The notes beneath the pieces were generated by a model, which had not been told where the DNA came from, searched no databases, and saw only the letters and a program-made list of their open reading frames with translations. A program made the position numbers and the translations under genes. Of a DNA stretch of 64,000 bases, positions 57,299 to 64,000 are shown in pieces. Positions within the stretch are counted from its first letter, which is position 1. Every line of letters starts with the position of its first letter. This DNA is from JACVRW01 sp963814095 (GTDB lineage: Bacteria; Actinomycetota; Thermoleophilia; Solirubrobacterales; Thermoleophilaceae): NCBI GenBank assembly GCA_963814095.1, contig CAWFBT010000005.1:186001-250000 (forward strand). Reading direction: 5' to 3'.

Positions 57299-59211
57299 CA
57301 GTCGGGCGCGTCTCCCCCGGCCACCAGCTGGTTCTCGTCCACGTTGAAGAGCTCGGCAAGGATCAGCCGTGCCATCGGGGCGGCGGTGTCGGCGCCGAAG
57401 CCGCCGGCCTCGTCGGTGACCGCCACGACGTACTGCGGGTTCGGGTAGGGGGCGAGCGCCACGTACCAGGACTGATCGGCGCGGCCCGGGCCCTTCTCGG
57501 CCGTGCCGGTCTTGCCGGCGATCTCGATCGGGAAGCCCTCGAACACGGCCGTCGAGGTTCCGCCCCCCTCGTTCGCGGCGCCGTAGAGCCCGTCGAGGAT
57601 CGCCTGGCGGTTGCCCTCAGAGATGTTCGCCCGGCGGGCGGTGGGCGCCTCGAGCTGCTGCAGGGCGCGACCCGAGGCGTCCTCGATCCGCAGGCCGAGC
57701 CGCGGCTCGAGCACGCGGCCCCCGTTCGCGACAGTCGCGTAGGCCACCGCCATCTGCAGCGGGTTGGCGGCGATGTCGCCCTGGCCGACCGAGAGGTTGA
57801 TGTTGTCCCCGACGGTCCAGGGCCGGTCGAAGAAGCCGCAGACGCCCTGCGCGAGCTCGGCGTCGGTCGCCTTCTTGCGGTCCTTGCAGCGCAGGTACTC
57901 CGCGTACCCGCGGTCGCGCCACTTGGGAGTCGGGATCCGCCCCGGCAGCTCGTCCGGCAGGTCGATCCCGGTCGAACGCCCGACACTGAGCCGGCGCATC
58001 CAGTGCTGGAGCAGGAGCCCGTCGGCGGCCGTATTCATGCGCTGGCCGAGTTGGTAGAAGAACACGTCGCTCGAGACGGTCAGCGCCTGGCGCAGCGCGA
58101 TCGGCCCGAACACCGCATCGCCGGCGTTCTTGAACTCCTGGGTGCCGACCGTGAGCACGCCGGGGTCGTTGAGGACCGTGTCGGGCGTGATCACGCCTCC
58201 CTGGAGGGCCGCCACGGCGGTGATGAGCTTGAACGTCGAGCCGGTGGGGTAGCCGCCCTGGATCGCTCGGTTCGCCAGTGGTGCGTTCTCGTCCTTGCGC
58301 AGCCGCGTGTAGTCCTTCGAGAAGCGGTTGGGATCGAAGGACGGCGCCGAGCCAAGCGCGATCACCTCGCCGTTGTCGACGTCCATCACCGCGAAAGCGC
58401 CCTTGCCGGTGCCGCCCGCAAGCGCGTTCTGGCCCGCCTTCTGAACGTCGAGGTCGATCGAGAGGCGTAGCTGGCGACCCTGCTGAGGCGGGTCGTCGCG
58501 CAGCGGCCGGCTGATGTTCCCGAGCGCGTCGACCTCGACCTTGGTGGCGCCGTTGACGCCGCGCAGGAAGCGGTCGTACTCGGCCTCGATGCCGGTCTGG
58601 CCGATGCGGTCGCCCATCACGACGCCGTTGTTGCGCTCGTCGTCGAGCTGCTCCTTCGTGATCTCGCCGACCGTTCCGAACAGGTGGGCGCCGATCTCGC
58701 CGTGTGGGTACTTGCGCACGAACTGGCGCTCGATCTCGACGCCCTTGAAGCGGTCGAGGCGCTCGAGCACGTAGGCCGCGACGGCGTCGGGCACGTCGCG
58801 CTTGACGGTCGCCGAGGAGAACGGCACCGCCCTCAGGTCGCGCTCGGCGCGCCGCTCGATGCGGGCGGGCTTCATGCGGAGGAGCTTCCCGAGCTGCTCG
58901 TAGACCTCCCGGCGCTTGTCGAGACTGTCGGGCATCTTGTCGGGGCTCACGACGAGCGCGAGCCCGCTGCGATTGTCGACGAGCACGTTGCCGTCGCGGT
59001 CGACGATCTCGCCGCGTGGCGCCTGCACCTTGATCTCGCGGACGACGTTGCCGCGCGCCTGCGCCTCGTACTTGTCTCCCGAGAGCACCTGCAGGTACCA
59101 GAGCCGGAAGAAGATCACCGCGAACGCCATCAGGGCGACGCCGCCGATCACGGCGACGCGGAACGCCAGCTGGGGCGTCATGGTCGGGCGGCGCTCGTTG
59201 TCGAGGTACAT
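57298..59211 (-). CDS. mrdA: Penicillin-binding protein 2 (transpeptidase)
   Basis: A 637-residue class B PBP. One N-terminal membrane helix (VIGGVALMAFAVIFFRLWYL), a dimerisation domain, then the transpeptidase domain with SxxK (GSTFKLI), an SxN-type region and KTGTAEKGPG. It crosslinks peptidoglycan during elongation as partner of RodA. Start ATG 59211 overlaps the mreD stop by one base. Confidence 0.96.
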   Translation of the reverse strand: MYLDNERRPTMTPQLAFRVAVIGGVALMAFAVIFFRLWYLQVLSGDKYEAQARGNVVREIKVQAPRGEIVDRDGNVLVDNRSGLALVVSPDKMPDSLDKRREVYEQLGKLLRMKPARIERRAERDLRAVPFSSATVKRDVPDAVAAYVLERLDRFKGVEIERQFVRKYPHGEIGAHLFGTVGEITKEQLDDERNNGVVMGDRIGQTGIEAEYDRFLRGVNGATKVEVDALGNISRPLRDDPPQQGRQLRLSIDLDVQKAGQNALAGGTGKGAFAVMDVDNGEVIALGSAPSFDPNRFSKDYTRLRKDENAPLANRAIQGGYPTGSTFKLITAVAALQGGVITPDTVLNDPGVLTVGTQEFKNAGDAVFGPIALRQALTVSSDVFFYQLGQRMNTAADGLLLQHWMRRLSVGRSTGIDLPDELPGRIPTPKWRDRGYAEYLRCKDRKKATDAELAQGVCGFFDRPWTVGDNINLSVGQGDIAANPLQMAVAYATVANGGRVLEPRLGLRIEDASGRALQQLEAPTARRANISEGNRQAILDGLYGAANEGGGTSTAVFEGFPIEIAGKTGTAEKGPGRADQSWYVALAPYPNPQYVVAVTDEAGGFGADTAAPMARLILAELFNVDENQLVAGGDAPD

Positions 59212-59789
59212 CAGACCTCGAGGCCTCGGAGCCCGAGCGGGCCGGTTTCACGCGGCGGCCGCCGGCGCGCGCTCACCTCGAGCGGGTCGACCGCGAGCAC
59301 GGGGCGGAGCAGGACGCGGCAGCCCCAGAAGACCGGCAGTGCCAGCAGCGTGTTGAGAAGGACGGTGACCAGCATCTCGCGCAGCACCAGCGGGCTGACC
59401 GTGGCGCCGACGTCGAGCATGAACGACACAGCGGCGAACGCGAGCACCCAGGCGCCCGTCGCGAGCGCCCCGACCGCGAGCGGCAGCAGGCCGTGGCTCG
59501 GGTCGCGCAGCTCGCGGAAGCGGCCGACGCCGTATCCGACGGCGGTGAGCACGAGCGACGACGCTCCCATCGTCGCCCCGCTCAGCAGGTCGAGCAGGAA
59601 GCCGGCCGCGAAGCCGACCGCGCAGCCGGACAGCGAGCCGGCGTAGTAGGCCACCGCCGCCACGACGAGCACGACTATGTCGAAGTGGCCGCCCAGGACC
59701 GGCATCTGACTCAGGGTCGAGAGCTGCAGCACCACGGCGATCAGGAGCAGGAGGGCGACGCGGATGAACGCGCCGGGCGTCAGCCTCAC
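59211..59789 (-). CDS. mreD: Rod shape-determining protein MreD
   Basis: 192 residues with about five membrane helices (IRVALLLLIAVVLQLSTL; GFAAGFLLDLLSG; LLNTLLALPVFWGCRVLLRPVL). Sequence is weakly conserved across species; the call rests on size, helices and position between mreC and mrdA. Its GTG at 59789 overlaps the mreC stop as GTGA. Confidence 0.9.
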   Translation of the reverse strand: MRLTPGAFIRVALLLLIAVVLQLSTLSQMPVLGGHFDIVVLVVAAVAYYAGSLSGCAVGFAAGFLLDLLSGATMGASSLVLTAVGYGVGRFRELRDPSHGLLPLAVGALATGAWVLAFAAVSFMLDVGATVSPLVLREMLVTVLLNTLLALPVFWGCRVLLRPVLAVDPLEVSARRRPPRETGPLGLRGLEV

Positions 59790-60700
59790 GGCTTGACCAC
59801 CTCGGCGGTCTGGGTCTGCGCCCCGCGGCGCGTCAGCACCTGAACGATGTCGATCCGGCGCAGGTCGGCGAACGGGCGCAGATGGACGCGCTGGTAGATC
59901 TCGACCTCGTCGAGGTCGACGTCGGTCACGCGCCCGATCGGGATCCCGCGCGGGAACAAAGACTCGCCGACCGAGGTCTTGAAGCCCGAGGTCACGACGA
60001 TCGCGTTGTCGGTCACGCGCCCGCCGTGGACGAGGTCGAGCAGCAGGTCGCGCGGGTCGCCGACCTCGGGCCTGACGACACCCGCCGCGCCGGCCGGCAT
60101 GACCTGCGCGCCGACCCCGATCGAGGCGTCCGTGACGAGCGTGACCTCGGAGGTGCCGTCGGTGACCTTCGTGATCTTGCCCGCCAGGCCGCCCGTGGCC
60201 GCGCCAGCGTCACCCGAAGCCGCCGCGATCACCGGCTGGTCGAGCTCGACGCCGTCGCTCGACCCCTTGTCGATCTTGATGCTCGAGTACCAGACGTTCG
60301 GAGCCCGGGCGATCACACGCGCGGTGACGGGCTCGGTGCCCCGGGGGAAGCCCTCCTCCTTCTGGAGCCCGACCAGCCCCTTGAGCTGCGCGGCGTCGCG
60401 CTGCGCCGTGCGCGTGCGCGCGAGCTCCGAGCGCAGCTCGTCGACCTCGCGCTCGAGCGCGGCGTTCTTGTCCTTTGCATCGACCGTGTCTCCGACCCAG
60501 CCGAACAGGTCGCGCACCGGCTTGAGCGCGCGGCTGGCGCCTGTCTCGACCGGCGCGAACGCCTCCTGCGCGCCGCGCTGGAGATTGTGGAAGAAGCCCC
60601 CGCCCGACTCGCCGAAGTAGGCGGTCAGGATGGCGATAGACAGCACGAGGAAGACGACGAGCCCTGCCCGCCGCCTGCGGATCGCCTTCCTGTCGTACAC
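59786..60700 (-). CDS. mreC: Rod shape-determining protein MreC
   Basis: 304 residues: one N-terminal membrane helix (LVVFLVLSIAILTAYF), a coiled coil (about residues 70-110, KNAALEREVDELRSELARTR) and the periplasmic-type beta domain (VTARVIARAPNVWYSSIKID, GLAGKITKVTDGTSEVTLVT). It scaffolds the elongation complex. The gene follows mreB by 27 bases. Confidence 0.95.
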   Translation of the reverse strand: MYDRKAIRRRRAGLVVFLVLSIAILTAYFGESGGGFFHNLQRGAQEAFAPVETGASRALKPVRDLFGWVGDTVDAKDKNAALEREVDELRSELARTRTAQRDAAQLKGLVGLQKEEGFPRGTEPVTARVIARAPNVWYSSIKIDKGSSDGVELDQPVIAAASGDAGAATGGLAGKITKVTDGTSEVTLVTDASIGVGAQVMPAGAAGVVRPEVGDPRDLLLDLVHGGRVTDNAIVVTSGFKTSVGESLFPRGIPIGRVTDVDLDEVEIYQRVHLRPFADLRRIDIVQVLTRRGAQTQTAEVVKP

Positions 60701-60727
60701 GCTTCGCGCCCTCCAGGGCCGCGGCGC

Positions 60728-61774
60728 TTACCGCCGCCGGCTCGTTCGGGAATTCTTGTTGGCGCGGTGGATGGCCTCGAACTCCTCGAGGCTGCGGCCG
60801 GAGCCCACCGCCACGCACGTGAGCGGCGACTCGGCCAGGTGTGCGGGCATCTGGGTCTCGTCGCGCAGGCGCTCGTCGAGCCCCTGCAGCAGCGCACCCC
60901 CGCCGGCGAGCATGATGCCGCGGTCCATGATGTCCGAGGCGAGCTCGGGCGGGGTGCGATCGAGTGTCTCCTTGACCGCGTCGATGATCTGCTGGAGCGG
61001 CTCCTCGAGGGCCATGCGGACCTCCTCGCTCGTCAGCACGATCGTCTTGGGAAGCCCCGAGACGAGGTCGCGTCCGCGGATCTCCGCCTGGACCTCCTCC
61101 TCGAGGGGGAAGGCCGAGCCGATCTCGAGCTTGACCTCCTCCGAAGTCTGCTGTCCGATCATCAGCTTGTACTCGCGCTTGACGTAGTTGATGATCGCCT
61201 CGTCGAGCTCGTCGCCGCCGATGCGAATCGACTGGGACACGACGATGCCGCCGAGCGAAATCACCGCAACTTCGCTCGTGCCGCCGCCGATGTCGACGAC
61301 CATGTTGCCCGTCGGCTCGCCGACCGGAAGCCCCGCGCCGATTGCCGCGGCCATCGGCTCCTCGATCAGATAGGCCTGGCGCGCGCCTGCACTCAGGCAG
61401 GCCTCCTCCACCGCGCGCTTCTCAACCCCTGTGACGCCCGACGGAACGCACACCACCACGCGCGGATGCGCCCAGCGGTTCTGGTGCACCTTCTGGATGA
61501 AGTGGCGCAGCATCTGCTCGGTCACGTCGAAGTCGGCGATCACGCCGTCCTTCAGGGGACGGATCGCCTGGATCGTGCCGGGAGTGCGCCCGAGCATCCG
61601 CTTGGCCTCGATCCCCACCGCATGCACCTCGCTGGTGCGCGAGTCGATCGCGACCACCGAGGGCTCCGAGAGCACGATGCCGCGGCCGCGCACGTAGACG
61701 AGCGTGTTGGCGGTCCCCAGATCGACGGCCATGTCACGGCCGCCCATCCCGGTGAGATACGAGAAAAAGCCCAT
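60728..61774 (-). CDS. mreB: Rod shape-determining protein MreB (actin-like)
   Basis: A 348-residue actin homologue: DMAVDLGTANTLVYVRGRGIVL (phosphate 1), VDIGGGTSEVAVISLGGIV (phosphate 2), IIEEPMAAAIGAGL-like connecting loop and MLAGGGALLQGLDERL (adenosine). It polymerises under the membrane and guides wall synthesis. ATG 61774 was chosen over the open frame to 61918. The whole mreBCD-mrdA-rodA order argues for rod-shaped cells. Confidence 0.97.
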   Translation of the reverse strand: MGFFSYLTGMGGRDMAVDLGTANTLVYVRGRGIVLSEPSVVAIDSRTSEVHAVGIEAKRMLGRTPGTIQAIRPLKDGVIADFDVTEQMLRHFIQKVHQNRWAHPRVVVCVPSGVTGVEKRAVEEACLSAGARQAYLIEEPMAAAIGAGLPVGEPTGNMVVDIGGGTSEVAVISLGGIVVSQSIRIGGDELDEAIINYVKREYKLMIGQQTSEEVKLEIGSAFPLEEEVQAEIRGRDLVSGLPKTIVLTSEEVRMALEEPLQQIIDAVKETLDRTPPELASDIMDRGIMLAGGGALLQGLDERLRDETQMPAHLAESPLTCVAVGSGRSLEEFEAIHRANKNSRTSRRR

Positions 61775-61842
61775 TCGCGCTGTGGAGGTGAGGATAAGCG
61801 CCGGGGCGGAACGACACGTCTCGGCGCCGCACTGCAAGCGAC

Positions 61843-61860
61843 GCCGGCGACGCCGCCGGC
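61843..61860 (-). promoter_or_regulatory. Hairpin in the mreB leader
   Basis: A 7-base GC stem (GCCGGCG/CGCCGGC) with a 4-base loop lies between a TAGACT -10 candidate (61872-61877, minus strand) and mreB. The leader would be about 90 bases, one of the longest in the window. The role is unknown. Confidence 0.35.
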
Positions 61861-61871
61861 CGGCGCGCACC

Positions 61872-61877
61872 AGTCTA
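61872..61877 (-). promoter_or_regulatory. Candidate -10 box of the mreB operon
   Basis: TAGACT on the minus strand, about 98 bases before ATG 61774. A second possible box, TATCCT, lies nearer the gene (about 16 bases before the ATG). Confidence 0.35.
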
Positions 61878-61960
61878 GCCGACGGATTCTGAGGCGCGAA
61901 GCGGGTGCAGGGGGCCACCCGCCTGTGTCAGATCACACGAAATCGCTGCAAATTGCGGCG

Positions 61961-62497
61961 TCACCCGAGCAGGTCGGGAACGAGCCGCAGGAGGGCCGGG
62001 ACCGGAAGGCCGACGACGTTCCAGTAGTCGCCCTCGATCTGCTCGACGAGCGCGGCGCCCTTGCCCTGGATCGCGTAGCCGCCGGCGCAGTCCCCCCACT
62101 CGCCGCGCGACAGGTACCAGTCGATCGTGTGCTCGTCGAGCTGGCGGAAGCGGACGCGCGTGACGGCGACGTCGGTGCGCTCGCCCGCGGAGTCGCGCAG
62201 CGCCATGCCGCTCAACACCTCGTGCTCGCGGCCGGACAGCTCGCGCAGGAAGCGCTCGGCCTCGGCGGCGTCGCGCGGCTTGCCGAAGGTGCGGCCGTCC
62301 AGGACGACCGCAGTGTCGACGCCCAGCACGCGCTCGTCCTCGACGGCCCGCGCCTTGCGGCGCGCGTTTTCGAGCACGAGCGCTCGCGGCTCCCCCTCGC
62401 TCAGCTCCTCGACGTCCGGCATCTCGACGCGGAACTCGACGCCGAGCTGCTCGAGGATCGCCCGCCTGCGCGGTGAGCGTGAGGCGAGCACGAACAC
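61961..62497 (-). CDS. Maf family nucleoside triphosphate pyrophosphatase
   Basis: 178 residues. The start FVLASRSPRRRAILEQLGVEF, VLENARRKARAV, VLGVDTAVVLDG, and the ending YAIQGKGAALVEQIEGDYWNVVGLPV are the Maf signature. It hydrolyses non-canonical or modified NTPs and has been linked to septum control. The start is 62497 (GTG/ATG-type, after ndk by 5 bases), so ndk and maf are co-transcribed. Confidence 0.94.
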   Translation of the reverse strand: MFVLASRSPRRRAILEQLGVEFRVEMPDVEELSEGEPRALVLENARRKARAVEDERVLGVDTAVVLDGRTFGKPRDAAEAERFLRELSGREHEVLSGMALRDSAGERTDVAVTRVRFRQLDEHTIDWYLSRGEWGDCAGGYAIQGKGAALVEQIEGDYWNVVGLPVPALLRLVPDLLG

Positions 62498-62502
62498 GAG
62501 CG

Positions 62503-62913
62503 TCAGCCCTGGAGGTCGGGGAAGAAGAGCCCGATCTCGCGCGTGGCCGACTCGTTCGAGTCAGAGCCGTGCACGAGGTTCGTCTGGACCTCGAGGCCGT
62601 GGTCTCCACGGATCGACCCGGGCGCGGCCTCGAGCGGGTTCGTTGCGCCGATCACCTGACGCGCGGCGATCACCGCCTCATGCCCCTCGAGCACCAGCGC
62701 GACCAGCGGCCCGCCCGTGATGAACTCGACGAGGTCGCCGAAGAACGGCCTCTCGGCGTGCTCGGCGTAGTGCTGCTCGGCGTGGTCGGTGGTGACCGTC
62801 ATGTGCCTCATCGCGACGATCGTCAGGCCCTTGCGCTCGAAGCGGGCGATGATCTCCCCGGTCAGCCCACGCGCGAAGGCATCGGGCTTGACCAGGATCA
62901 GGGTCCGGTCCAT
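62503..62913 (-). CDS. ndk: Nucleoside-diphosphate kinase
   Basis: 136 residues. RTLILVKPDAFARGLTGEII at the start, ATNPLEAAPGSIRGDHG, and VHGSDSNESATREIGLFF with the phosphorylated His. It balances NTP pools by phosphate transfer. Length is normal and the ATG is preceded by CGAGAGGAG. First gene of the ndk-maf pair. Confidence 0.97.
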   Translation of the reverse strand: MDRTLILVKPDAFARGLTGEIIARFERKGLTIVAMRHMTVTTDHAEQHYAEHAERPFFGDLVEFITGGPLVALVLEGHEAVIAARQVIGATNPLEAAPGSIRGDHGLEVQTNLVHGSDSNESATREIGLFFPDLQG

Positions 62914-62983
62914 TGGTCTCCTCTCGAGGGTTCACGGGCGACGGCCTCCCGCCGCGCGGGCGTAGGCTAGCCTCACGCGCTTC

Positions 62984-63824
62984 GTGCCCCTCTTTGCGGA
63001 CGTCGAGAACGATGTGATCTTCGAGATCGCGGAGGCGCTCCGGGTGCCGGTGCTGATCCTCACGGTGCTCGCCCTCGCGGTCGTGCTCGTGGAGCTGGGT
63101 GGCTTCTTCGTCGAGCTGTCGCGCCGGCGCCGGCGCGACATCGTGCGGCTCAGGAGCGTCGCGGAGAGCACCCGCCGAGTGCTCGTCGAGGGCGGCGGCG
63201 CCGAGCGGGCGCGCAGGGAGCTCTCGTCCGTGGCGTGGAGCGTCTCGATGGGGCGGACGCTCGCGCGGCTCGTGGACGACTGGGGCAGGCCCGATGCCGA
63301 GAGCATGATGTCCAAGGCCCTGGTCGAGCACGACTTCGTCTCGTTGCGGCGGCTCGAGCGCACGCGCATCCTCGTGCGCGCCGGTCCCGCGCTCGGCCTC
63401 ATGGGAACGCTGATCCCGCTCTCCCCCGCCCTGGCCGGCCTCGCCGCCGGCGACGTCCAGGAACTCTCCGAGAACCTGCGCGTCGCCTTCAGCGTGACCG
63501 TCATCGGGCTGCTGATCGGGGCGATCGCCTTCGGCATCTCGCTGGTGCGCGACCGGCTCTACTCGCAGGACCTCTCGGACCTCGAGTTCGTTGCGAACCG
63601 GCTCACCTCCACCGGCCCGCTGATCGAGGTGTCGGCCCCGGAGGAGGACAAGAAGAAGGACGACGGCGGAGGCGAAGAAGGACGAGGCCAAGACGGCCGA
63701 CGCCAAGACGGAGAAGAAGGAAGGCGAGCCGGAGAAGAAGCCGGAGGAGCAGCCCACCGTCACCGCGGCGGCGCCGCCCGCGAACCCCGCGCCAGGGACC
63801 GACAAGGAGGCGTCCAGCTCATGA
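62984..63824 (+). CDS. MotA/TolQ/ExbB-type proton-channel protein, frame disrupted in its tail
   Basis: About 280 residues. Three hydrophobic segments (VPVLILTVLALAVVLVEL; AGPALGLMGTLIPLSPALAGLA; VAFSVTVIGLLIGAIAFGISL) match the ExbB/MotA core. After EEDKKKDD, near 63667, the frame must shift by one base: the shifted frame is GC-rich at third positions, codes a Lys/Glu/Ala tail and stops at TGA 63824, overlapping the next ATG as ATGA. Unshifted, it would fuse to the DUF2149 gene through an atypical linker. GTG 62984 is the only good start. Confidence 0.8.
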
Positions 63825-64000
63825 TCAAGGTCAACAGCCGTGCCCGGCGACACGCGGATCGCGGCGGCGACCCGCTCGACGGTCTCGTCAACCTGTTCGA
63901 CCTCGGCATCGTGCTCGCGGTCGCCTTTCTGCTCGCGGCGCTCTCCTCGCTGCAGCTCTCCGACCTGCTCACCGACCAGGACGTGACCGTCGTGCGCTCG
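63821..64000 (+). CDS. DUF2149 domain protein, 3' end cut by window edge
   Basis: Sixty codons are visible: a basic start MIKVNSRARRHADRGGDPLDG, then one membrane helix (LFDLGIVLAVAFLLAALSSL) and the beginning of an outer domain. The GLVNLFDLGIVLAVAF pattern is the DUF2149 signature. It overlaps the MotA/ExbB-like gene as ATGA. By analogy with ExbB-ExbD it may supply the second subunit of an ion-driven membrane complex; that is inference. Confidence 0.75.
   Translation, partial: MIKVNSRARRHADRGGDPLDGLVNLFDLGIVLAVAFLLAALSSLQLSDLLTDQDVTVVRS

Noticed and set aside
59882..62476. An 864-codon open frame on the plus strand
   Set aside because: Antisense to mreC, mreB and maf, all of which are firmly identified; the composition is that of a complement shadow.

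Overview
The window looks like a chromosomal segment of a very GC-rich actinobacterium, most likely in the Thermoleophilia/Solirubrobacterales line. This is an inference from gene content. The clues are the gene order leuS ... comEA-comEC-holA-rpsT-murJ-lepA-hrcA-dnaJ-prmA, a secreted protein with the YANVTATLALVLSL-type N-terminus common in that lineage, a MotA/ExbB-like channel gene followed by a DUF2149 gene, and many genes whose -10 box sits 6-9 bases before the start codon (leaderless style). There is no insertion sequence, prophage, CRISPR array or rRNA, and one tRNA gene (Ala, GGC). Coding density is extreme: no gap exceeds about 190 bases, adjacent co-directional genes often share ATGA/GTGA, and five convergent pairs overlap by exactly four bases at their stop codons.

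Layout. 1-2 kb: two HAD hydrolases and a cyclase. 2-5 kb (minus): hrcA-dnaJ-prmA heat-shock cluster. 5-7 kb: a MaoC/HadAB-like dehydratase pair and an RpoD-family sigma factor. 7-13 kb: methyltransferase, alpha/beta hydrolase, lepA, an NTF2-like protein, a ferritin-like protein and murJ, with rpsT divergent. 13-19.5 kb: aldehyde dehydrogenase, a small secreted repeat protein, then holA, comEC and comEA (DNA uptake and replication). 19.6-26 kb: a DUF1905 protein, acylphosphatase, amidinotransferase, a basic-amino-acid decarboxylase, a LOG-like protein, a membrane protein and leuS. 26-29.5 kb: a complete molybdate module (Mop protein, modC, modB, modA and an HTH-TOBE regulator). 29.6-32.4 kb: LtrA-like protein, DUF47 protein, SDR and tRNA-Ala. 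32-42.4 kb (minus): rplU-rpmA-DUF1028-obgE-lipoprotein-proB ... proA-nadD-rsfS, interrupted by a MATE pump and an HxlR/MFS pair. 42.5-54 kb is the accessory part: EamA transporter, cupin, SNF2 helicase, hydroxyacid dehydrogenase, an ArsR-DUF899-SRPBCC operon, alkaline phosphatase, a VOC protein, a TetR/YdcZ-type transporter pair, an aldo-keto reductase fused to a kinase-like domain, and a secreted protein. 54-63 kb (minus): cell-shape cluster mreB-mreC-mreD-mrdA-rodA followed by RNase E/G, with maf and ndk upstream. 63-64 kb (plus): MotA/ExbB-like gene and the start of a DUF2149 gene.

The housekeeping genes are intact. Five genes elsewhere contain single-base frame disruptions (MFS, cupin, SRPBCC, YdcZ-type transporter, MotA-like), six events in all. 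Outside those points the reading frames are well kept, so sequencing or assembly error is as likely as real decay. The best unexplained signals are the leaderless promoter spacing, the CTAG stop-codon overlaps, a GNRA-capped hairpin repeat at two loci, three sharp operator palindromes next to HxlR, ArsR and TetR genes, two probable CTG starts, and the reductase-kinase fusion. No clearly new multi-gene defence or mobile system was found.
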